Assembly (NCBI GenBank): GCA_028693165.1
Contig: JAQUVX010000001.1
Coordinates: 1 to 64,000, forward strand
Direction: 5' to 3'
DNA length: 64,000 nt
Source: Lachnospiraceae bacterium
GTDB lineage: Bacteria > Bacillota > Clostridia > Lachnospirales > Lachnospiraceae
Shown: in pieces, positions 56,454 to 64,000 of the stretch
How the letters are laid out: each line of letters begins with the position of its first letter
Numbering within the stretch: position 1 is the first letter of the stretch
Translations under genes and position numbers: made by a program
Notes under the pieces: model-generated
The model's input: the letters and a program-made list of their open reading frames with translations, nothing else
The model's database searches: none
What the model was told of the DNA's origin: nothing

Positions 56454-56489
56454 ATTCTATACTTCAAGCGGATTTCGAACAAGTGTTCT
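56454..56489 (-). promoter_or_regulatory. Promoter with overlapping LexA-like (SOS) box
   Basis: On the minus strand TTGTTC (-35, 56477-56482), 17 bases, TAGAAT (-10, 56454-56459). CGAACAAGTGTTCT (56476-56489) fits the Gram-positive LexA consensus CGAACN4GTTCG with one mismatch and lies over the -35. It is about 115 bases ahead of the radical SAM start, which fits a DNA-repair role. Confidence 0.7.
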
Positions 56490-56641
56490 AATTTGTCTTT
56501 TCATTCGATACTGTTTTCTGTTCGCATGGAAGCTTTTCGTTTTTTGGTAATTTTACCATCTGAATACGCCCGGTTACCAAATATGCGCACTCAGAATGTT
56601 AAAAATGGGGGGGGTTTGGACAATATCGGCTTCAAACAGGT

Positions 56642-56681
56642 CGTAATTACCCACGAATACAGCAATTCTTGGGTAATTACG
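56642..56681. repeat. 12-bp perfect inverted repeat in the comM-cit intergenic region
   Basis: CGTAATTACCCA (56642-56653) is reverse-complementary to TGGGTAATTACG (56670-56681), and inside the loop GAAT pairs with ATTC. It lies in the 615-base gap 56,339-56,953, which has no gene. A single-strand hairpin or repressor-binding site are both possible; other TACC/GGTAA tracts lie nearby (about 56550-56580 and 56700). Confidence 0.6.
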
Positions 56682-56875
56682 CCTTGTTTCATCTGATTAT
56701 TACCAAATCGCCAGGCAACGCGCAAACTAAAATTGCTGTCCCTCCGCTGTTTGGACAATTTTCAAATTATTGACCAGAAATTTTCCAAACGCATCCCCAA
56801 AAATGCATCCCAAAACAACATCCCCCCAAAACGCAAAACACGCCGCTCCCCACCAAACAAATTTTCTGCCCAACC

Positions 56876-56914
56876 CAAAAACAGCCGCCAAATGATCTCT
56901 CATTTGGCGGCTGT
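56876..56914 (-). terminator. Terminator of the citrate operon
   Basis: On the minus strand a perfect 15-bp stem ACAGCCGCCAAATGA-GAGA-TCATTTGGCGGCTGT is followed by TTTTT-like sequence. It lies about 40 bases after the citrate transporter stop. Confidence 0.9.
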
Positions 56915-56953
56915 CTCTCATGAATCCAAATCCATAAATCGTTGTTCGGCAGC

Positions 56954-58306
56954 TTACAGCGGCATCAGGCCCAGTGCGATTGCAACGAGCATACACACGA
57001 AGCTGAAGCCCCATACCCACAGGAAGCTGGCTTTGATATGATCCTTGATATCGATATCAGCAAGACCAACACCCAGCAGGGTAGCCGGTACCATCGGGCT
57101 GATGAAGGTTGCGCAGTTGCGGCATACCACCATCGCGATGGCGATCGGAAGCGGATTGATGCCAAAGCCCTGACCGATACCGATCATAACCGGAAGCATA
57201 CCATAGAAGTAGCTGTCCGTATCGAATGCCAGTGCAAGCGGAACGCTCAGGATACCGATAACGATCGGCAGGTGGCGGCCAAGTGCTGCCGGCAGGAAGC
57301 TGCTGATCAGACCGGACATACAGGTAATAACACTGGTAGTACCCTCAATATCCTTAACCAGAATACCCATCAAAACGGCTGCGCCCATCAGGGTGCTGCA
57401 CATCATCAGAGCCGGGCCAGCATGCAGGTTGATGATCTTCTTCTGCATCTTGGCGCCCGGATAGTTGATCAGGATTGCTGCTGCAACACCGATCATGAAC
57501 GGTACATAGCTTGGGAATATTTCCACAACAAGCAACACGATGACCGCGATGGTCAGTGCAATATTAAACAAAAACAGCTTCGGACGAGCCAGCTCATTAT
57601 GAGTCGCCTGCTCCGCATCACCGAGAACGACTTCACCCTCGATCTCCGCCAGCTTGCCGTGCAGACCGGCACCGCGTCTCTTCTCGCTTAAACCAAGAAT
57701 AACGGCTACAACGATGGAAAGGACAATACCAACTGCCTGGATCGGAAGCACAGTCTGCCACAGCGTACCTGCCTCTATGCCGAGCACGGTTGCCGCACGC
57801 ATGGTCGGGCCGGCCCACGGCATCAGGTTTAATACACCCATAGCCAGAACTGCGATGGTCAGCATGGTGGTCGGACGCATATGCATCTTCTTGTAGATCG
57901 GCAGCATAGCCGGAACTACGATACAGAAGGTGGAAGCGCCGCCGCCATCCAGATGACCGATCAGCGCGATCAGCGCTGTCATGACACAGACACCGACCAC
58001 ATTATCTTTTACAAGCGTCAGCATCTTACCGATGATGACGTCGAACATACCGGCATCCGTCATGATACCGAAATACAGAACACTGAACACAAACAGTGCT
58101 GCGGTCGGGCCGGTGCTGCCAAAACCACTTTTAATCAGAGATCCGATCTGATCCCAGGTGTAATAACCGCCAGCGACCAGACAGATCGCCAGAAGCAATG
58201 GAAATGTGATAAATGCAATACTTGGCAACGTAAAATTCTTGAACAGCGTTACAACAATCGCAACAATACAGGCAAAGCCCAGAATACCAACTAAAATCTC
58301 TGACAT
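56954..58306 (-). CDS. CitMHS-family citrate:H+/metal symporter
   Basis: A 450-residue polytopic membrane protein with about 11-12 hydrophobic spans. Signature regions include FVFSVLYFGIMTDAGMFDVI, ALIGHLDGGGASTFCIVVPA (conserved GHLDG), PTTMLTIAVLAMGVLNLMPW and ISPMVPATLLGVGLADI near the end. This is the CitMHS (Mg-citrate or Ca-citrate:H+) family. It imports citrate for the lyase encoded upstream on the same strand and is the last gene before a strong terminator. The exact metal partner cannot be told from sequence. Confidence 0.93.
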   Translation of the reverse strand: MSEILVGILGFACIVAIVVTLFKNFTLPSIAFITFPLLLAICLVAGGYYTWDQIGSLIKSGFGSTGPTAALFVFSVLYFGIMTDAGMFDVIIGKMLTLVKDNVVGVCVMTALIALIGHLDGGGASTFCIVVPAMLPIYKKMHMRPTTMLTIAVLAMGVLNLMPWAGPTMRAATVLGIEAGTLWQTVLPIQAVGIVLSIVVAVILGLSEKRRGAGLHGKLAEIEGEVVLGDAEQATHNELARPKLFLFNIALTIAVIVLLVVEIFPSYVPFMIGVAAAILINYPGAKMQKKIINLHAGPALMMCSTLMGAAVLMGILVKDIEGTTSVITCMSGLISSFLPAALGRHLPIVIGILSVPLALAFDTDSYFYGMLPVMIGIGQGFGINPLPIAIAMVVCRNCATFISPMVPATLLGVGLADIDIKDHIKASFLWVWGFSFVCMLVAIALGLMPL

Positions 58307-58369
58307 ACGTTTAATCTCCTCGTTTACATGTGTTTAACAAAACTTTATCTGAAAACCTTATCTAAAAAC

Positions 58370-59932
58370 TCAGTCACGGAACTCGTACTCTTTGATCTCG
58401 CGTACTACATCCATGATGGTGCCGTCACGGCCCTCGATCACACCTACCACGCGGTCGCCAAACTGAACGGGGCTTGGCTCGCCAACGATAGCGTATGCTT
58501 TGTCACGCAGTTCTTCAATCGTGCAGAATGGAAGCTTCACATCCTTCATGCACGCGATCAGATCCTGACGTCTCGGGTTGATTGCAATGCCGTAATCGGT
58601 AATAACCACATCCACAGTCTCACCTGGGGTTGTAACGGTAGTCACGTTGCTGCAAATCGCCGGGATACGTCCCTGCAGAAGCGGTGCGATCACGATGGTG
58701 CATTTCGCGCCGGCAGCCGTGTCCGGATGTCCGCCCTGTGCTCCGGTAATCATACCGTCGGAACCTACGACAACGTTACAGTTAAAGTTTACATCGACTT
58801 CCAGGGAAGCGAGAATTACGAAATCCAGCTTATTGACATATGCGCCCTTGTTGAATGGATCTGCATACTCCGAAGCCGAGATCTCGATGTGGTTTGGATT
58901 GGTTTTGATGGACTCAATGGCTCCCATATCAAAGTCCTGCGTGTCTACCAGTTTGTTGACCAGACCCTTTGCAAGCAGGTCACACATCGGGGTGGTAATG
59001 CCGCCGAGGCCCAGGCCCATGCGGATTCCGCGCTCTTCCATGATCTTGCCCAGTGAAATGGTGGATGCGATGGACGCGCCGCCGACACCGGTCTGATAGG
59101 AAAAGCCGTCTTTGAAATAAGGCGTATTGATTACGAACTGGGTGCAGTAATCCGCCATCATGATCTTACGAACATCGGTGGTTGGCTTTGCAGCGCCGGT
59201 TGCGATCTTGGCCGGATTACCGATCTCATCCACAACACAGACAAAGTCTACATTTGTCATGGAGATACTTGCCGGAATATTCGGGAATGGAACCAGGCAG
59301 TCCGTGATTGCAACCACACGGTTCGCATACTGTGCGTCAACCATCGCATAGGACAGCACGCCGCAGTCGCTCTTTCCGCCATTGGCTCTCATGTTGCCGT
59401 ACTCATCGCAGGTCGGTGCGCCGATGAAGGCGATGTCGATCTGCACTTCGCCGGACTCCACGGCACGTACACGGCCGCCGTGAGAACGCATGATTGCAAG
59501 ATCCTTTAATTTGCCGGTGGAGATTGCTTCACCGATCTTGCCACGCACGCCGGAAGACTGAATGCCGACGATGGTGCCGTCCTCGATATAAGCAACGATC
59601 GGATCGTTCGCCTTGCCCAGTGAGCTCGCGCAGATGGTCAGGTTCTTGATTCCCATGTTGTGAATCTCTTCCATAACCATATTGACTACATAATCGCCTT
59701 CACGGAAATGATGATGGAAGGAAATGGTCATGCCATCCTTAATCTCACATTTCACCAGAGCTTCGTGAATGCTCTCTACCATCTTGCTTCTCTTCGGGTC
59801 CATCATGGTTCTTGCCTTCGGAGCTGCTTTGGTATATTCATAATTATCATAGGCATAAGCGCCTTTGAATGGTTCTTTGCCGGTTGCTTTCAATACTTCT
59901 TCCGGGATTTCTCTACCTACAGCATTAATCAT
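58370..59932 (-). CDS. citF: Citrate lyase alpha subunit (citrate CoA-transferase)
   Basis: A 520-residue CitF. It starts MINAVGREIPEEVLKATGKE, the family opening, with a GGGGGA leader and an overlapping reading behind citE. Conserved parts include MTISFHHHFREGDYVVNMVM, SGVRGKIGEAISTGKLKDLA, GGGKSDCG-like DEYGNMRANGGKSDCGVL and GGHPDTAAGAKCTIVIAPLL. CitF transfers the acyl carrier from acetyl to citryl thioester. Length is normal (about 510). With CitD and CitE it forms the soluble enzyme that splits citrate to acetate and oxaloacetate. Confidence 0.97.
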   Translation of the reverse strand: MINAVGREIPEEVLKATGKEPFKGAYAYDNYEYTKAAPKARTMMDPKRSKMVESIHEALVKCEIKDGMTISFHHHFREGDYVVNMVMEEIHNMGIKNLTICASSLGKANDPIVAYIEDGTIVGIQSSGVRGKIGEAISTGKLKDLAIMRSHGGRVRAVESGEVQIDIAFIGAPTCDEYGNMRANGGKSDCGVLSYAMVDAQYANRVVAITDCLVPFPNIPASISMTNVDFVCVVDEIGNPAKIATGAAKPTTDVRKIMMADYCTQFVINTPYFKDGFSYQTGVGGASIASTISLGKIMEERGIRMGLGLGGITTPMCDLLAKGLVNKLVDTQDFDMGAIESIKTNPNHIEISASEYADPFNKGAYVNKLDFVILASLEVDVNFNCNVVVGSDGMITGAQGGHPDTAAGAKCTIVIAPLLQGRIPAICSNVTTVTTPGETVDVVITDYGIAINPRRQDLIACMKDVKLPFCTIEELRDKAYAIVGEPSPVQFGDRVVGVIEGRDGTIMDVVREIKEYEFRD

Positions 59933-59933
59933 T

Positions 59934-60836
59934 TTACAGATCCCCCTCATATACGCCTGATGCTTTCGCCAAAGCGATTGTTCTCTTTGCTCCATCGTAG
60001 AATGCAATATCGATCATCTTGCCGTCTACGGTAAATACGCCGATACCCAGTGCCTTCTTCTCGTCGATCTCTTTTACCACCTTCTCCGAGAAGATGATCT
60101 CCTTCTGGGTTGGGGTAAAGATCTGGTGTACGACTGCGATCTGACGCGGGTTCACCAGAGACTTGCCGTCAAAGCCCATCATCTTGATCATGCGGGTCTC
60201 TTTCTCGAAGGACTCCATGTCATCCAGGTTGGTAAATACCGTATCCCAGCACTGAACCCCGGCAGCTCTGGCCGCGATGATCATCTGCTGTCTTGCGCCC
60301 ATCAGCTCCACACCGGTTCCGGTGATCACGGTCTGAAGATCCTTGGTGTAATCTCCGCCGCTCAGTGCAATACCGATCAGACGGTCAGAAGATTTACAAA
60401 CCTCAAGAGCATGGAGAACACCGTTACAGGATTCCAGCGCCGCCATTAACAGAGTGGAACCTTCCGGTCTGCCAAACTCCTTCTCCGCAGCAAGGACATG
60501 CTCCTCCACGGTATGTACATCCTGTGCGCACTCGGTCTTTGCGATACGGATGGTGTCGGCACCACCTGCCACACATACACGGATGTCTTCTTTCCAGTGC
60601 GGAGTGTCCAGACCATTGATACGAACCACGCGCTCAACTCCGCGGTAATCGATCTCCTGCAGTGCATGGAATAAAGAATATCTTGCAGCATCTTTTTGGC
60701 TCTCGGCAACTGCATCCTCTAAGTCCAGCATAATGGAATCGGGATTGTAGATGTACGGATCCTTGATCAGGCCCGGCTTCTGGCAGTTTAAGAACATCAT
60801 GGAACGTCTCAGTCTTTTCTTGTTTGGATGGCTCAT
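59934..60836 (-). CDS. citE: Citrate lyase beta subunit (citryl-ACP lyase)
   Basis: A 300-residue TIM-barrel CitE. RLRRSMMFLNCQKPGLIKDP opens it, then NPDSIMLDLEDAVAESQKDA (conserved DLEDaV), YRGVERVVRINGLDTPHWKE, ALESCNGVLHALEVCKSSDR and MMGFDGKSLVNPRQIAVVHQ. It cleaves citryl-ACP into acetyl-ACP and oxaloacetate. Start at MSHPNK (60836), where GGGGAGG precedes it and the ATG overlaps the citD stop (ATGA). It is in operon order citD-citE-citF, the classical one. Confidence 0.97.
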   Translation of the reverse strand: MSHPNKKRLRRSMMFLNCQKPGLIKDPYIYNPDSIMLDLEDAVAESQKDAARYSLFHALQEIDYRGVERVVRINGLDTPHWKEDIRVCVAGGADTIRIAKTECAQDVHTVEEHVLAAEKEFGRPEGSTLLMAALESCNGVLHALEVCKSSDRLIGIALSGGDYTKDLQTVITGTGVELMGARQQMIIAARAAGVQCWDTVFTNLDDMESFEKETRMIKMMGFDGKSLVNPRQIAVVHQIFTPTQKEIIFSEKVVKEIDEKKALGIGVFTVDGKMIDIAFYDGAKRTIALAKASGVYEGDL

Positions 60837-61132
60837 TTGATTACACCTCCCCACGGAAGATTTTCGATTACATCATTAGAACGATAAACGGCACACTCTA
60901 CACGCGCCTTCAGCGTGCAGTCCAATGCACCCTTATCCACAACGGTAATCTTAGCGCTTTCTACGTCCAGACGGCCCAGTGTATCAAGCACCACTGCCTT
61001 GATCTGTTTGCCGAACTGGTGAATCACGCTGCTCTCGATGGAAAGTTCAATTGTGCCATTTCCCGGCTCAACTGTAACCTGGGCATCGCTGGATTCCAGA
61101 GTGCCTGCCATAGCGGCTTTCTTTACTTCCAT
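60833..61132 (-). CDS. citD: Citrate lyase gamma subunit (acyl carrier protein)
   Basis: A 99-residue CitD. MEVKKAAMAGTLESSDAQVT holds the Ser of GTLESSD to which the 2'-(5''-phosphoribosyl)-3'-dephospho-CoA prosthetic group is attached. The rest (NGTIELSIESSVIHQFGKQI, ALDCTLKARVECAVYR) is typical. Length is normal. It is the first gene of the operon. Enzymes for the prosthetic group (CitG, CitX) and acetylation (CitC) are not in the window. Confidence 0.96.
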   Translation of the reverse strand: MEVKKAAMAGTLESSDAQVTVEPGNGTIELSIESSVIHQFGKQIKAVVLDTLGRLDVESAKITVVDKGALDCTLKARVECAVYRSNDVIENLPWGGVIK

Positions 61133-61215
61133 TTTCTTCCTCCTTCATATACCCCATTAAATTTGTTGCAATTTTGACTGTGAACTCGGAATTCCCCGTC
61201 ATTTTCACTAAAATC

Positions 61216-61274
61216 AGTGTATCACTTCATGTACAATTATTCAAATACTTATATCACTATAACATTTATAACAT
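61216..61274 (-). promoter_or_regulatory. Promoter and repeats of the citrate operon
   Basis: On the minus strand TTGAAT (61239-61244), 17 bases, TACACT (61216-61221) is a plausible promoter for citD. Upstream lies a direct repeat, ATAACAT (61259-61265 and 61268-61274), within an AT-rich region shared with the divergent LysR gene, where LysR-type regulators normally bind. Confidence 0.6.
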
Positions 61275-61432
61275 TTTTCCTATGTCAATTTTCTTTTTTC
61301 ATAGTTCGTTCGTTATGATTTTCTTGTGTAAAACATGGATTTTCGTTGAATTTACATAATGCCTGTGTTATCATTAGCATATATTTACGAACCTTTCACT
61401 GTTATTTTATCCTTATTTTACGGAGGTGCTTT

Positions 61433-62353
61433 ATGAATATCAAACATGCACAGTATATGTTGACGGTACTCCAGGAAGGAAGCATCACAGCGGCCGCAAA
61501 AAAACTGTATATCTCCCAGCCCTCCCTGAGTCAGATGATCAAGCTTGTGGAAAACAATTTGGGGACTCCACTTTTTAATCGTTCGGCCGATCCCATCGCC
61601 CTGACCTATGCCGGCGAAAAGTATATTGAGGCCGCAAGACAGATTCTCACAATCAACAACAATCTCCAGAAGGAAATCGACGAGATCAACCACGAGGACC
61701 ATGGCACCATCAAGCTTGGTATTCCGGTTCAGCGCGCCATGCAGGTTCTGCCCTACATTCTCCCGAAGTTCAAGAAGCGTTACCCTCATGTGGAGATTGA
61801 TGTGCAGGAACATGGCTCTGCCACAACCGAGGCTCTGGTTCTGGAGGGCAATGTAGATTTTGCCTGCCTGACGACCTATCCCAAATATGACGAGCTGGAA
61901 TACATACTCGTAGAAAACGAAGAACTGGTGCTTCTGACCAGCCGCAATTCCGACATTGCAAAGCGGATTCCATCTGGAACGATGATCGATATTGAGGAGG
62001 CACGGGACGAAATCTTCGTCAACATCAAGACCGGACATAGTGTGCGCACCCTTCAGGACCGTCTCTTTGTACAGAAGGACATCCAGCCAAAGGTACTTCT
62101 TGAGACCATGAGCATCGAAGTCGCCAAACGTACTGCGATCGCCTGCGATGCCGTTATGATCTGCCCGCTCAACTACATCGAGATGTCACCGGAGCTGCTG
62201 CCCAAGTGCACCACGTATCCGATCCGCGGGATTGAGCAGAACCGCAATTTCTATATCTGCCACCGCAAGGATCGCTATCTGACCAAATACATGCGTGACT
62301 TTATCACCATGCTGACCACGGAAGATCAGCCGTTCATCTCCCATGAAGCCTGA
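61433..62353 (+). CDS. LysR-type regulator divergent from citrate operon
   Basis: A 306-residue LTTR. The N-terminal winged HTH is MNIKHAQYMLTVLQEGSITA then AAKKLYISQPSLSQMIKLVE and NNLGTPLFNRSADPIALTYA, all hallmark blocks. The effector domain (about 90-300) follows (DHGTIKLGIPVQRAMQVLPY). Start 61433 has CGGAGGT upstream; in-frame residues before it lack family character. It is transcribed away from citD-citE-citF, so it probably activates citrate fermentation genes in response to citrate or a related acid. The effector is unknown. Confidence 0.95.
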   Translation: MNIKHAQYMLTVLQEGSITAAAKKLYISQPSLSQMIKLVENNLGTPLFNRSADPIALTYAGEKYIEAARQILTINNNLQKEIDEINHEDHGTIKLGIPVQRAMQVLPYILPKFKKRYPHVEIDVQEHGSATTEALVLEGNVDFACLTTYPKYDELEYILVENEELVLLTSRNSDIAKRIPSGTMIDIEEARDEIFVNIKTGHSVRTLQDRLFVQKDIQPKVLLETMSIEVAKRTAIACDAVMICPLNYIEMSPELLPKCTTYPIRGIEQNRNFYICHRKDRYLTKYMRDFITMLTTEDQPFISHEA

Positions 62354-62395
62354 TACTTCCTGTCACATCCCGAAAACGTGCGCCGCCAGACTCAC

Positions 62396-62440
62396 AAAAA
62401 GAGGATCGACATTCTGCCTGAATGCCGGTCCTCTTTTTTT
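62396..62440. terminator. Bidirectional terminator
   Basis: AAAAAGAGGA and CATTC pair with GAATG and TCCTCTTTTT around a TGCC loop, with small mismatches, followed by T7. It separates the LysR gene from the convergent NlpC/P60 gene. Confidence 0.85.
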
Positions 62441-62462
62441 CTTCTCTTTTCGATTGAATGGA

Positions 62463-63998
62463 TCAGTCCAAAAATCTGCGGATCGTCTTAGGGGTACGAT
62501 AATTCCAGGTGGAAATTTTGATGCCGCTCTTTCTGCTGGCCGCATGGACGATCTGGCCGTTGCCGATATACATGGATACGTGGTTGACCACGCCGCTCTT
62601 GTTGGTGTAGAAAATCAGATCTCCCGGCTGCATCTCACTGGACTTGACGGCCCGCCCGGACTTCGCCTGCTCTCTGGAGGTACGTGGGAGGCTGACTCCC
62701 GCAGCGTTGCGCAGGACATACTGCACAAAACCGGAACAGTCTGCACCGGTGTTCGGATTTGTCCCGCCCCAGACATAACGTCCGCCCACAAACTGCAGCG
62801 CATAGTTGACCACCTTGCTGCGCACGGATGCCTGCTGGTTCGCTTTCTCCTCCAGCGGAGAGAATTTGATCGCCTCGGTCAGTGCATAACGCACCTCGAC
62901 GTTGTTGTCACGGGTTGAGATGAAGGCCTTATCCGCCGACTCGCTCTCCTCACTGTCGCCGGTATCCAGCTCGATCTGAACCCAGCCATCCAGCTGCGAT
63001 ACAACGGGATAGCGATCCTCCTTTGAAATCTGTGTCCAGATCTTGGAATCGGTATTGGCATCAGACCGTACGTTCAGCTTGTCGGTATTGACCACTGCCA
63101 TCAGCGTCGCCGCTTCCATCGCCAGATCCTTCGCCTCCTGTCCGGTCGCCACATACTGTGAATCCGCCGTGATATAACCGGTGATCGAACCGGACTTAAT
63201 CTTGTACCAGCCGTCCAGCGTCTCTAAGATCTCTCCGGCCGCTTTGCTTGGAAACTTACCGATGACATTGGACATACTGTCCGTGTTCGGTTCCTTGCGG
63301 ATGTTTAAGTAGTTGTCCACCTTTGAGATAACAAGGTTGTCATACTGGTTGAGTGCCATCGCCCGCAGATCCAGCTTGCGTGCCTCGTTCAGCGCGAGCT
63401 GCACCGTCACGTAGTCGGACGACATATAGCCCTCCTCAATCCTGACCCAGCCCTCCGTCTGCTCCAGTACCGGATAGCGCTCCTGAATCAAAACCTGTCC
63501 CACCACATTCGCCGGATCCAGGACCGGTTCCTGGCGAATGTTTAACTTGTCCGTATTGACAATCGCCATGGACGTCACATATTCCAGCGCCTTCGTGCGG
63601 GCTTCCTCTCCGCTCAGCACATACTGGTTGTGAATATAGCCTTCGATACCGCCCGACGTGATGTGATCCCACTCACCATCCGTCTCCACAATCTCACATA
63701 CACTGTTCTGCTCCAGCTTACCGATGATCTTGCCGTCGGCTCCCGGCGTCTCGCGGACATTCAAATATCCTGATACCTGTACCAGGCCGAGATTCTGATA
63801 GGAATCCACCACGGCCTGCTTCTCCTCAGCCTCCCGTGCTGCCTGTTCTTCTTCCTCCGAACGTGTCTCGGCCGGAACTGCACTCTCATTCAAAGCACCG
63901 CTCTCCGGTGATACGCCTGCCGGCACCGGTTCGCTGCCCGGCGTCCCGCCGCCGAGCTTTCGCCCTGCAACTACAACCAAAGACAGCAGCGCAATCAA
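62463..63998 (-). CDS. SH3b-repeat NlpC/P60 cell-wall hydrolase (5' end near window edge)
   Basis: At least 511 residues. A hydrophobic N-terminal segment (MIALLSLVVVAG) suggests a signal or membrane anchor; the true start may lie beyond the window. Four bacterial SH3 (SH3b) domains follow: VSGYLNVRETPGADGKIIGK, VNTDKLNIRQEPVLDPANVV, VDNYLNIRKEPNTDSMSNVI and VNTDKLNVRSDANTDSKIWT. The NlpC/P60 domain has the catalytic Cys in NTGADCSGFVQYVLRNAAG, the His in NKSGVVNHVSMYIGNGQIVH and a polar third residue in HAASRK. It should cut peptidoglycan stem peptides in host wall growth or separation. The DNA matches the host, not the phage. Confidence 0.93.
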   Translation of the reverse strand: MIALLSLVVVAGRKLGGGTPGSEPVPAGVSPESGALNESAVPAETRSEEEEQAAREAEEKQAVVDSYQNLGLVQVSGYLNVRETPGADGKIIGKLEQNSVCEIVETDGEWDHITSGGIEGYIHNQYVLSGEEARTKALEYVTSMAIVNTDKLNIRQEPVLDPANVVGQVLIQERYPVLEQTEGWVRIEEGYMSSDYVTVQLALNEARKLDLRAMALNQYDNLVISKVDNYLNIRKEPNTDSMSNVIGKFPSKAAGEILETLDGWYKIKSGSITGYITADSQYVATGQEAKDLAMEAATLMAVVNTDKLNVRSDANTDSKIWTQISKEDRYPVVSQLDGWVQIELDTGDSEESESADKAFISTRDNNVEVRYALTEAIKFSPLEEKANQQASVRSKVVNYALQFVGGRYVWGGTNPNTGADCSGFVQYVLRNAAGVSLPRTSREQAKSGRAVKSSEMQPGDLIFYTNKSGVVNHVSMYIGNGQIVHAASRKSGIKISTWNYRTPKTIRRFLD

Positions 63999-64000
63999 TA

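Noticed and set aside
56727-57041. Short open frames in the citrate operon 3' region
   Set aside because: They lie across the terminator and the end of the transporter gene, with no RBS and low-complexity sequence.
1-64000. tRNA or rRNA genes and CRISPR arrays
   Set aside because: None was recognised on reading; no cloverleaf-like sequence or regular repeat-spacer array was seen, although a covariance-model scan was not possible.

Overview
The window is chromosomal DNA of an anaerobic, low-GC Gram-positive Clostridia, most like Lachnospiraceae. The host genes that suggest this are the paired TIGR03915/TIGR03916 DNA-metabolism genes, a citrate lyase operon with a LysR regulator, a ComM (YifB) gene and an SH3b-NlpC/P60 wall hydrolase. 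About 53 kb of it is one integrated siphovirus-type prophage that has split comM. Only the right junction (about 52,985-53,000) is in the window. The left end, carrying tandem large serine recombinases, runs off base 1. All family names come from reading the sequence; no database search was possible.

Phage late half (minus strand, read from about 27.4 kb down to 0.3 kb): a phage SAM synthetase (metK-like), HNH nuclease, HTH/zinc regulator, ParB-MTase fusion and cytosine-5 MTase. An accessory block follows with a 'virulence-related' protein, amidoligase, gamma-glutamylcyclotransferase, DUF4314 and zinc proteins. Then come packaging and structural genes in HK97-like order (small and large terminase, portal, ClpP-like protease, HK97 capsid, connectors, tail terminator, tail tube, frameshifted tail chaperone, tape measure, tail tip), and holin, amidase and two recombinases.

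Phage early half (minus strand, about 42.4 down to 28.5 kb): Y-family polymerase, a long ImmA/HTH protein, YbaK-like deacylase, a DUF2800 nuclease and DUF2815 protein, DNA polymerase I, VirE-type primase-helicase, VRR-NUC, SNF2 helicase, ArpU-like late activator and MazF-like toxin. An iteron cluster at 31.0-31.2 kb is a candidate replication origin. There are two control modules. One is at 27.6-28.5 kb (XRE repressor, Spo0A_C-like protein, two matching operators). The other is at 42.4-43.7 kb (XRE repressor plus ImmA, two consensus face-to-face promoters inside an array of AAACTTCTC boxes).

Accessory right arm (42.6-52.7 kb): a plus-strand operon whose last four genes overlap as ATGA (DnaQ-BRCT exonuclease, two unknown proteins, SIMPL protein). 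Next is a visibly AT-richer restriction-like module (EcoRI-type adenine MTase, DUF262-HNH nuclease, HTH controller), then a UvrD-like helicase with an embedded nuclease-like segment. These are the best places to look for an undescribed defence or counter-defence system.

Host flank (53-64 kb): truncated comM; a TIGR03915/radical-SAM repair pair behind a LexA-like box; citD-citE-citF plus a CitMHS citrate transporter, divergent from a LysR regulator; and a four-SH3b NlpC/P60 hydrolase cut by the window end.
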